From an uncultured Eggerthella sp. (lineage in GTDB: Bacteria; Actinomycetota; Coriobacteriia; Coriobacteriales; Eggerthellaceae), in the NCBI GenBank assembly GCA_900544455.1, contig UQVJ01000007.1, forward strand, positions 1 to 41,345: DNA of 41,345 nt, written 5' to 3'. The notes beneath the pieces were generated by a model. The model was not told where the DNA came from and made no database searches. It saw only the letters and a list, made by a program, of their open reading frames with translations. The position numbers were made by a program, and so were the translations under genes. Below are positions 15,887 through 25,200 of this stretch, one piece after another (the stretch's first letter is position 1; each line of letters begins with the position of its first letter).

Positions 15887-15937
15887 GAAGCGACCTTCAA
15901 TAAGGGAAGCCACCTTCTCATCGGGGAAGCCACCTTT
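15887..15937 (+). repeat. Three tandem mini-hairpin repeats
   Basis: GAAGCGACCTTC (15887), GAAGCCACCTTC (15906) and GAAGCCACCTTT (15926) recur with 19-20-bp period. Each can form a GAAG/CTTY stem with a CSAC loop. They end about 20 nt before the nrdD ribosome site. Confidence 0.6.
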
Positions 15938-15967
15938 CCGCTTGGATATATTTTGTTAGGGGAGCGT

Positions 15968-18190
15968 ATGAAAATCATCAAGCGCGACGGCTCCGAAGCT
16001 GTTTTCGATTTGAGCAAGATTGCCAACGCCATTAAGGGTGCAAGCGATGAATCGCCCGAAAGCGAACGTTTAACCGCTCGCCAAATCGATTACGCAGCAC
16101 ATAACGTTGCCGATTTATGTGAAACTGCGGGCCATACCGTTTCCGTTGAGGAAATCCAAGATATGGTCGAAAACGAGATTATGGCGCTTCAGAAGTTTGA
16201 AGTTGCCCGTCGGTACATCATTTACCGCTACGTGCAGAACATCAAGCGTCATTCCAACACTACCGATGACAAGATTCTTGCCCTCATCGAATGCAACAAT
16301 GAAGAGGTCAAGCAGGAAAACTCCAATAAGAACCCTACGGTAAACTCGGTTCAGCGCGACTACATGGCAGGCGAGGTTTCCAAAGACCTTGCTACCCGTA
16401 TCCTTCTTCCCGAAGATGTTGTGAAGGCGCATGAAGAGGGCGTTATCCATTTTCACGATTCCGATTACTTCGCGCAGCATATGCACAACTGCGACCTGGT
16501 AAATTTGGAAGACATGCTGCAGAACGGAACGGTTATTTCTGGCACGCTCATCGAAAAGCCCCACAGCTTTTCTACGGCATGTAACATTGCAACTCAGATC
16601 ATTGCTCAGGTTGCATCGAGCCAGTATGGCGGTCAGTCCATTTCTCTTACGCACCTTGCTCCGTTTGTCGAGGTTAGCCGCAAGAAGATTCGCCGCGATG
16701 TGATTCGCGAGCTTAATGAAGTTGGCGTAGAGCCTTCTGCTGAGCAGCTTTCGCGTATCGTTGAAGGCCGTCTGCGCGATGAGGTTCGCCGTGGCGTTCA
16801 GACCATCCAGTATCAGGTGGTAACGCTCATGACCACCAACGGTCAGGCTCCGTTCGTTACCGTATTTATGTATCTCAACGAAGCACGCTCCGAGCAGGAG
16901 AAGCACGACCTTTCTATCATCATTGAAGAAGTGCTGCGTCAGCGCTATGAAGGCGTAAAGAATGAAGAAGGCGTGTGGATCACCCCGGCATTCCCGAAGT
17001 TGATCTACGTGCTTGAGGAAGACAACATCACCGAGGATTCCCCCTACTTCTACCTTACCCAGCTGGCTGCCAAGTGCACGGCAAAGCGCATGGTTCCCGA
17101 CTACATCTCCGAGAAGAAGATGCGCGAACTGAAGCTTTCCAAGGGAGAAACCCCTGGTAACGGCGATTGTTACACCTGCATGGGTTGCCGCTCCTTCCTC
17201 ACCCCCGATCGTTCGGGCAATGGATACGGCAATGTGGCAAATGCGGGAAACTACGAACCAGGCAAGCCCAAGTACTATGGCCGTTTCAATCAGGGCGTTG
17301 TTACCATCAACCTGGTTGATGTTGCTTGCTCTTCCTATCGCGACATGGACAAGTTCTGGAACATCTTCGAGGAGCGTCTGGAGCTTTGCAAGAAGGCGCT
17401 GATGTGTCGTCATGATCGTTTGAAGGGCACCCTTTCCGATGCCGCTCCTATTCTGTGGCAGTATGGTGCGCTTGCTCGTCTGAAGAAGGGTGAGCCCATC
17501 GACAAGCTTCTTTATGGTGGCTATTCCACCATCAGCTTGGGATACGCTGGTCTGTATGAATGCGTGAAGTACATGACGGGCAAGAGCCATACCGATTCCG
17601 AAGCAACGCCGTTCGCCATGGCCGTTATGCAGAAGATGAACGACAAGTGCACGGAATGGAAAGCCGAAACCGACATCGATTTCAGCCTGTATGGCACGCC
17701 GCTCGAATCCACCACGTACAAGTTTGCCAAGTCCCTGCAGCGTCGTTTTGGCAATATCCCCGGCGTTACCGACAAGGGCTATATCACCAATAGTTATCAC
17801 GTTCATGTGTCCGAAGAGATCGATGCATTCAAGAAACTCGAATTCGAAAGCCAGTTCCAGCAGCTTTCGCCAGGTGGGGCAATCTCATACGTGGAAGTGC
17901 CTGATATGCAGGACAACCTGAAGGCCGTTGTCCGTGTGATGCAGTACATCTACGACAACATCATGTACGCAGAGCTGAACACCAAGAGCGACTATTGCCA
18001 GGAATGTGGCTTCGACGGCGAGATTCAGATCGTCGAAGACGACGGAAAACTGGTTTGGGAGTGCCCGCATTGCGGCAACCGCGACCAGGAAAAGCTCAAT
18101 GTCGCTCGCCGTACCTGCGGCTACATTGGCACCCAATTCTGGAACCAAGGTCGCACCGAAGAAATTCGCGACCGCGTTCTGCACCTGTAA
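15968..18190 (+). CDS. nrdD: Anaerobic ribonucleoside-triphosphate reductase
   Basis: 740 residues; a class III glycyl-radical enzyme that reduces NTPs to dNTPs without oxygen. An N-terminal ATP-cone (about 1-90: MKIIKRDGSEAVFDLSKIA, RYIIYRYVQ) gives allosteric control by ATP/dATP. The catalytic barrel follows, with HFHDSDY, MHNCDLVNLEDML and GNGDCYTCMGCRSF. A C-terminal zinc site is formed by C677/C680 and C699/C702. The radical loop RRTCGYIG places the radical at G718. Start ATG 15968 with AGGGGAG before it; a TTG five codons upstream was rejected. Paired with nrdG; NrdR-like boxes upstream suggest repression when dNTPs are abundant. Confidence 0.97.
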   Translation: MKIIKRDGSEAVFDLSKIANAIKGASDESPESERLTARQIDYAAHNVADLCETAGHTVSVEEIQDMVENEIMALQKFEVARRYIIYRYVQNIKRHSNTTDDKILALIECNNEEVKQENSNKNPTVNSVQRDYMAGEVSKDLATRILLPEDVVKAHEEGVIHFHDSDYFAQHMHNCDLVNLEDMLQNGTVISGTLIEKPHSFSTACNIATQIIAQVASSQYGGQSISLTHLAPFVEVSRKKIRRDVIRELNEVGVEPSAEQLSRIVEGRLRDEVRRGVQTIQYQVVTLMTTNGQAPFVTVFMYLNEARSEQEKHDLSIIIEEVLRQRYEGVKNEEGVWITPAFPKLIYVLEEDNITEDSPYFYLTQLAAKCTAKRMVPDYISEKKMRELKLSKGETPGNGDCYTCMGCRSFLTPDRSGNGYGNVANAGNYEPGKPKYYGRFNQGVVTINLVDVACSSYRDMDKFWNIFEERLELCKKALMCRHDRLKGTLSDAAPILWQYGALARLKKGEPIDKLLYGGYSTISLGYAGLYECVKYMTGKSHTDSEATPFAMAVMQKMNDKCTEWKAETDIDFSLYGTPLESTTYKFAKSLQRRFGNIPGVTDKGYITNSYHVHVSEEIDAFKKLEFESQFQQLSPGGAISYVEVPDMQDNLKAVVRVMQYIYDNIMYAELNTKSDYCQECGFDGEIQIVEDDGKLVWECPHCGNRDQEKLNVARRTCGYIGTQFWNQGRTEEIRDRVLHL

Positions 18191-18195
18191 ACACC

Positions 18196-18224
18196 GTTGC
18201 GCCCCCCCCAGGGGGGGGCGCAAC
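18196..18224 (+). other. C8/G8 hairpin between nrdD and nrdG
   Basis: GTTGCG plus eight C (18196-18209) is perfectly complementary to eight G plus CGCAAC (18211-18224), with a single A at the centre. No T-run follows, so it is not a standard terminator. It may protect or partly separate the two messages. Homopolymer runs of this length are slippage-prone. Confidence 0.6.
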
Positions 18225-18325
18225 ACACGGAGGTGCTGTACGACCTGAGCGGGAAGGGCTGCCCCCCTGGGGCCAACTCTTCCTTGGGCGATTTCTTGCA
18301 AAAGAAATGTATAACGGGATGATTC

Positions 18326-18874
18326 ATGAACTACGCCAACATTAAATATCGCGATATTGCTGATGGGGAAGGGGTACGCACCACCCTGTTTGTATCGGGA
18401 TGCTCTCATCATTGCAAGAATTGCTTTCAGCCCGAAACCTGGAGCTTTTCCTATGGGCAGGAATTTACCACCGAGATTGCCGATGAGGTGCTGGCAACGC
18501 TCGACGATTTCTTCGTTGACGGCTTGACGTTTTTGGGTGGCGAACCTATGGAGCCGGAAAATCAGCACGGATTGCTTGAGCTGGCAAAACGCGCAAAGGC
18601 GCTGCACCCCGAAAAAAGCATCTGGTGCTATACCGGCGATATCTACGAAGACTTGGTTGATGCCGCCTCGCCTCGTCATACCGAGGAAACCGATGAGCTG
18701 CTAGGCTTGATTGACGTGCTGGTGGATGGCCCCTATATCGACAGCTTGCATGACATCACCTTGCGTTTCCGGGGTTCGTCGAATCAGCGCGTTATCGATA
18801 TGAATGAAACGCGCAAGACTGGCGAAGTGGTGTTGTGGAAAGACGAAGAGGTGTACAGCACCCATTCGATGTAG
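18326..18874 (+). CDS. nrdG: Anaerobic RNR activating enzyme
   Basis: 182 residues; a radical-SAM activase that installs the glycyl radical on NrdD. The cluster motif CxxxCxxC is C26, C30, C33 (GCSHHCKNCFQPETW), followed by LGGEPM (SAM-binding GGE) and the VLVDGPY segment near 135-145. Length is normal. It is separated from nrdD by a 135-nt spacer with a C8/G8 hairpin, longer than in most nrdDG operons. Ribosome site is weak (GGGAT). Confidence 0.95.
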   Translation: MNYANIKYRDIADGEGVRTTLFVSGCSHHCKNCFQPETWSFSYGQEFTTEIADEVLATLDDFFVDGLTFLGGEPMEPENQHGLLELAKRAKALHPEKSIWCYTGDIYEDLVDAASPRHTEETDELLGLIDVLVDGPYIDSLHDITLRFRGSSNQRVIDMNETRKTGEVVLWKDEEVYSTHSM

Positions 18875-18935
18875 CCGCTGGTTTTTATAGCGAGAATAGC
18901 GCCCGTCGGGATCGAACCGAAACGCTAACCATCCC

Positions 18936-18963
18936 GTCATAAAGAAACTAGTTTCTTTATGAC
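18936..18963. repeat. Perfect 28-bp palindrome
   Basis: GTCATAAAGAAACT is followed directly by its exact complement. With no unpaired loop it looks more like a symmetric protein-binding or recombination site than an RNA hairpin, although an RNA could fold there. Confidence 0.7.
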
Positions 18964-18974
18964 ATTCCAAGCTA

Positions 18975-19010
18975 AGAGAAGGATCGGCACTGCCGGTCCT
19001 TCTCTGCTTT
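18975..19010 (+). terminator. nrdDG terminator
   Basis: 14-bp stem with one G-U pair (18975-18988 with 18992-19005), ACT loop, followed by GCTTT. Confidence 0.75.
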
Positions 19011-19074
19011 GATGCAAAATAGGACGAGCAAGAAAGGCTGTGAAAAAATGTTCAGGGAGCAGTTCCACGGAAGC

Positions 19075-19105
19075 TTGACATAATAATTCTTTGTTCTTCT
19101 AAAGT
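19075..19105 (+). promoter_or_regulatory. Surface-protein promoter
   Basis: A perfect TTGACA -35 at 19075-19080 with TCTAAA at 17 nt or TAAAGT at 19 nt (19100-19105). The 18-bp inverted repeat at 19125-19142 lies downstream and could be an operator. Confidence 0.5.
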
Positions 19106-19206
19106 AAAACCCCAGCTCAAATACGGTTCGTATTAACGAACCTATGCCAGATAAGGCATTTTGGACAGAATAAGATCCGCATGTATGCAAAAAAGAAAGG
19201 TATTTC

Positions 19207-22200
19207 ATGTCGGATCACGCACATAGCGCTTCTCCTCAAAAAGCTCTTTTTAGTTTTATTTTGGCGATCGTTTTGGTTGTGGGGTTGATTCCCTCGGCAG
19301 CATATGCTGAAGGGACTCCAGAGAAGAAAGAGGATTCTTCTTCGCTTTTAAACAAAGAAGCCACAGAAGCGGAATATGATGAAACGCTGCAGCTTTGGAA
19401 AACAACGAAAGGCGTTACGGGAGTAAAGACTGACGAGCGTGATCCTGCTACAGGGGAAGAAAACTTCCATGATTATGGCGCTGTGCTTGGTGAGACTATT
19501 CCTGCCCAGGTGTATTTCAAAATCGATGAAGTGGCTCAAGAGAATGGACAAACTCGTAAAGAGGTTTCTATTCTTTGCTTTGATCATGGAGTAAAGGAAT
19601 TTGAAGTACCTGCAGAAATTGACGGAAATCCTGTGGTTTCGGTGGGTACGGTAAACAACGGAAGCTGGTTGCCAAGCCCGGCGAGCGATTATCTTAATGC
19701 GGGTCCAGGCCCACTTGAGCGAATCACCTTTGCAGAAGGTAACCAGATCAAATCCATTGGATACCTTGGGTATTCTCATATAACTGAAATTAGCATTCCT
19801 TCTACCGTTGAAACTTTAGGTGATTCTGTTTTCGACGAATGTGCCTATCTAAAAACAGTGAATTGGAATGATGCAAAAATTACTACCATTCCGCAAGAGG
19901 CGTTCCGGAATTGCTCTAGCCTTGACGATGAAGTAGTAGAGACCCTTCCTTCCTCGGTGACGACAATTAAGCACGATGCCTTTTACGGTTGTGGTGCGGA
20001 TGGAAGTCAATCTGACGAGGACTTTGGTAAGAGTTATTTTACTGATTTAGTTATTCCGGATACGGTTGAAACTATTGAGTCGGGTGCGTTTGAGCATTGT
20101 CCGTTTTTAACATCAGTCAAGATTGGTGCTAGTGTAAAAAGTATTGGCGATGGAGCGTTTGCTGCTAACCCTTATCTAACTGAATTGACCTTACCTCAAA
20201 ATGTGCAAGTTATAGGTTTTGCGCCGTGTGATTCTTCGGCTACTTTTTCCATTCTTAATCCAGATATTCAGTTCACAAGTTACGAAGAACCTAGCTATGA
20301 CGAGAAAAGAGACTTTGCCGTTGACGGAAAGGTCTATTACAAACCTTTCGAATATGGGCAAACGATTATTGCCTATGCAAAGAAGGCAGATGGCAGTCCC
20401 ACTATGGTAAGGCAATTTGCCGATTGGTATGAAAATGTTGCTGAAGATAAAACATATACCAGTAGCGACACAGGCGAAGAAAAGCCTTGCTACACCTTTT
20501 TGTGGCTCGATGAAGAACTGAAAGTGACCGGCTCGCTGCCTTCAGGAGCGAAAGCTTTCCTTACGCAAACTGGGACAACAAAAGAAATTGAAATAAATGA
20601 AGATGGATCATTTAGCGTTAATGCAGTTGCCAATCCGCAGGCATCAATACGAGTATCGCTTCAAGGGTATTATGATAAGGAATTCGTTCGTAGTGCTGAA
20701 GAAATGACGAGCGATTGGGATATTGGCACGGTTGCGCTTGACGCATTTCATGAAGCGCCTGTTGATCGCTCAGTGGGCATTACCGCGAAATATCGAAAAG
20801 GGACAGATGAAAATGGCGATGACGTCTTTGTTTCGTTTGGCTCGCTAGATCAATTTAACGTTACTTTAAAACTTAATGATGAACTTCTTGAACCCGAAAA
20901 AGACTATCAGTTAGCGGGTTTGGGAGCAGTTCTTTCGGAAGAACGAGCAAAAGAACTTCATTCAAACCTTGAGACTGCAAAAATGATCTGCCAACTTTCT
21001 CCAAAGGAAGGATCTAAACTTAAGGTATCAGCAAGTCAACCTACCTTCCTCAACACCAAGACGGGCGTTTTTGATGTCACGCTTCCTTCTTGGGGATCGG
21101 CTGAAATTACCGCAGTGAACAGCTCTGGAACGCGTAGTCGCGTGCTGGTTTTTAATGGAACGAGCGACAGCTCCACGTGTATCGAAGACAATTACACCGA
21201 TATTGTTTGGCCTGATAACCAAAACGATCCCTCATGGATTTATTCAACCAATCAGCTTGCTCCAGGGGACTATACGGCAGTTGCGTTTTTGGGCGATGTT
21301 GTTGACTTTAATGTTCGAACCATTGCGGGCCTCAACAGAATGGGAGTGCCTTATGCTAAGCAGGTATTTCATGTTGAAGATGGTGCCCAGCAAACAATAA
21401 CGCTTGATGTGCCGGACTTCGATCTGTCGAGCATTCTTCAAAGCATGAATGTTTCATCACTTACAGGGAATGTTAAACCATCGCAGGTTGCTGTTGGCGT
21501 TGAAGCCATCATGGCGATTGACTACTCGTTTACGCGCGAACAAGCAGCTACGATAAAACTTGAACTACCCAGAAATTCCTACACTGATTTAGTGGCAGGA
21601 GCAAAAGAAGCTGACGGAAATTACGTGGCAGGAAAATATGCTTCTGTCACCGATGATACTGTCGAGTTTTCGCTGCCTGATACGTCAAAACAGGGGACTC
21701 TTTATATAAGCCTCAAGCCTGCGAAAGCGCAGCCTTATTCCTTACCTGTGTATCTAACTGTGGGAGGGAAAACAGCACCTGCTGCCAATATTTCTTTTGT
21801 TGCGTCTGATGCAACCATGGAATTGGGGTGCGACTATCTTTCAAGCGAAGGCAATACGGCTACGGTTTATGCGGAACCTGGTTCTGATGTTGCGGTAAAG
21901 ATCGGAGATGTTCAGCTTGGTGGGGGAACAACAAACGAATTAGGCCGTTGCCCAATCACGTTCTCTGTTCCCGCCGAACTCTCCTCTTCGTATTTGACGA
22001 ACGATCAAATAAAAGTTGAGGCAGAAATCACTAAGAAAGGAACAAATTCCAATACCTTTGCTTATGGAACATGGAGAGACTCTGCTCAATTGTGGCAGTT
22101 CAATATAACGAACCATGGAGTGACGCAACAGGTTATTTCTGATGGTAAAGAAACGGATGAGCATATCACTATTACCTATCAGCTGTGCAGGAAGGAAAAT

Positions 22201-25200
22201 GCATACTGGAGTTTTGATATCACCGTAAAAGGCAATGGGCAAGAAACCAACGCGGATGATACGTTGCTTATGTATGTAGACTGTGAAGGTGATTTCACGG
22301 TACCAATAACGTTATCTAAGGTGTCAAGCGAAAACGGGCTAACACGCTATGCGGGTGAATATGTGGATGAGTCGTATCTTGATTTACTGAACAGGGAAGG
22401 CGATAAAGTTGGCGCATTCTCAAAGGATGAACTTCTTGCACAGGAAGATCTATTTATTCCTAAGAGTTACCGCTTTGATATGTTCGACCTTGCCTATAAA
22501 GCAAATTTAGACGAGGAAAACCTTGCCAAGCAGGCAAAAAAGCGTACGGAAGATGAACTCAATGCACAGCTCAGCGCTATGCGTCCGATCATTGCAGACT
22601 ATACCGTCAGTGATGACACTAAGACGATATTAAAAGAGGGAGAGGATGGTCTGGATGGTTTGATTGGGAATATGCAAGCTATCTTAGACGATCCCGCTGC
22701 GACAACCGAAGATAAAGCTGAAGCTAATGAGGTAATCAAAGAGCTGGAAAGCTACAAGGAAGAGCTGTCAGACCCTACCTCTTATTTTGAGGATAATCGA
22801 TTCGAAAGTGCCGATGGACTCGATAACCTAAACTACTTTGAGGCATGGTTGTTCTCTGATGATGCTGACTTTTTTAACGATGACGAGCTTGAGAGTTGGA
22901 CACCGCCCACTGATGATGAAATAGACAGCTTAGCGCCTGATTTGTCAGAGGCCGATAAGGCAAAAGCTAAAGAGAGCGTGAAGGTGGTTAATGATAGGAT
23001 TTCTGGCACAATAGCACGATCGAAAAAGGCAACGTCAGCTGCCAATATGGTCCGCAAGGAAATTGCTAAAAGCGCAGGGCTTGACCACGATCTTTCCTAC
23101 TATAAATCGCTTACAGGGGTAGGCAATGCTGCACTAAAGGAGCAGGCACAGGGGACGGTATCGATCTCTGATGGTAAAAACGCTTCAGGGGAAAGCGTTG
23201 TCAGTCAAACGATAAACGGTTTAACGGGTACTACCTATGTTTCACCTTCAGAAAAAGCAGACGGTTTATATTCGGGTTCAACATCGGTTGTTTCGGGCTC
23301 AAAAAGCGATGGGTCTTCTCGAGATATTACTTACAAAGCTACGTATGACGGTAGCAGCTTCAAGAAAGGCGCTTGGACTGATGCTGCGTGGTCGGCTGGT
23401 CTTGATTCGGCGGGTTTGTTAACAGATGCACTCGGAAGTTATCTTCAGCATGGTGCTGATGCGTATGAAATGAATGTTGTTATGCGTCAGCTAAGCCTTC
23501 TTCCTGTAAGACAGCAGCTTATTTTGGGTCGCAGTTGGATGAAAGCTCATTTAAACGATGCCTGCAAGAATGAAATAAATGTGGGTGTGGCAAAGTGCAA
23601 AGCAGCGAGTTATGCCATGAAGGGTTTGGGCATTGGGGGCGCTGCCGTAGGAATGACTCGCGCAACTGATTCGTATATCAAGTCTGAAGATGCCTATAGC
23701 ATGCTTGAAAACGACATTGAAATTATTGACAAATGGATTGCGTATTATGAAGCGAAAAATCCCTGTGATAGTGATTGTTCTAATTGCCTTACTGCTTTAC
23801 GTGCCGAAAAGAAAGCGGCTCAAAAATATCAGGAAGTGCTAAAGAAAGAACGCAATCACAATCGTTGGGATGTGGGAGTCGCAACAACAACTACGGTGCT
23901 TACCGTAGTGGGCGCTTTCACTTCATTTGGCACCTATGACAAAGCTGTTACGGGCGTTTCACTTGGTTATGATGCGGGTTCAACAGCTATTCATGTGGCA
24001 CGCTCGACCACACTTGATATTCGTAAAAACGCCTATGATAAGGCAACGAAGTATCGAGAAAGCGTATGTAAGGGTACAAAGAAAAAGAAGGATAAAGACG
24101 AATCGAAAAACAACGGAGCCACGAATGGCGGCGGCTCTAATTTGGGTTCGTATGGGGAGCGCTCGGTTGATGCAAAATCTATCCTCGACCCATCAGGTAT
24201 TGTGTATGAGGGCTTAGAAAACAATGTGGTAGAAGGCGCTACTGCTCAGGTATACATCAAAGGAATGCTTGGTCTTGGAGAAGAGGTCTGGGATGCGGAA
24301 GCGTATGAGCAGATCAATCCCCAGATTACGAGTGGCGATGGTGCCTTTGCTTGGGATGTACCCACCGGAGAATATAAAGTCAAGGTGACAAAGGAAGGGT
24401 ACGAAGAGGCTTCTACTGACTGGTTACCTGTTTTGCCTATCCAAACGGGGCACAAGATTAGTTTGAAGTCAAAAGTTGCTCCTGAAGTGGTTCTCTCAAA
24501 AGCTAATCCAGACTGTATCGAGCTTGAATTTAGCCAATATATGAAAGCTAAGGATGATTTGGATGTCAGTGGGTTGGATGTTGACCATATAGAGTGGGTT
24601 GATCCTCAAGAGGCATCGGAGGCTGATGGCTACGGTATGCTTTCTAAGACGTTACGTGTGTATCCTAAGCAGGAATTATCACAAGGCTCGCAGATTGATC
24701 TTGGCATAAAGGGTGCTCAGAATTATGTTGGAGCACAGTTAAGCAATGGTAATTGGAAAAAGTCCCTTACGGTTGAAAAGTATCCAAGTAAATTGGTAGC
24801 AAATTATGAAAATGCTGTTGTTCTGCAAAACGGCGAATCGGTGCAAGTTATTGCGTATGTTCGTTATGGTGACGGCAGCGTCGTTTCTGGTCAAAAAGTT
24901 ATCGCAAAATTAGAATCATCGAGCATCGCAACTATTGAGGGCAATTCTTATGCGGAAGCGGTAACCGATTCAGAAGGTAAGGCGCAATTTGCTCTTAAAG
25001 GAGGTCTTGTAGGTCTAACTAAACTTACCCTTGAAGCTGAAGGTACGGGTCTTGCAAAAACAATTATGGTTCGTACCACCAATGATGCTGCCCAGCCTTC
25101 TCGTCCCGTAGCGAGGATTGGCGACGTGGTGTTTGATGCTACTTCGCCTAAGGAAAACAGCATAACGGTGCCGAAGGGTGCAATTCTTGATTTGAGTTGC

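Larger units (their letters stand above)
18875..19206. other. Intergenic region with palindromes
   Basis: 332 bp without a gene. It holds a small hairpin (18897-18901 with 18923-18927), a perfect 28-bp palindrome (18936-18963), the nrdG terminator, an 18-bp inverted repeat (19125-19131 with 19136-19142), and the promoter of the surface gene. It becomes visibly AT-rich towards the surface gene. Confidence 0.6.

Noticed and set aside
18896..18927. tRNA-like T-arm (GGTTCGATCCC on the minus strand) suggesting a tRNA remnant
   Set aside because: No matching acceptor strand, D-arm or anticodon arm; pairs better as a simple TAGCG/CGCTA hairpin.
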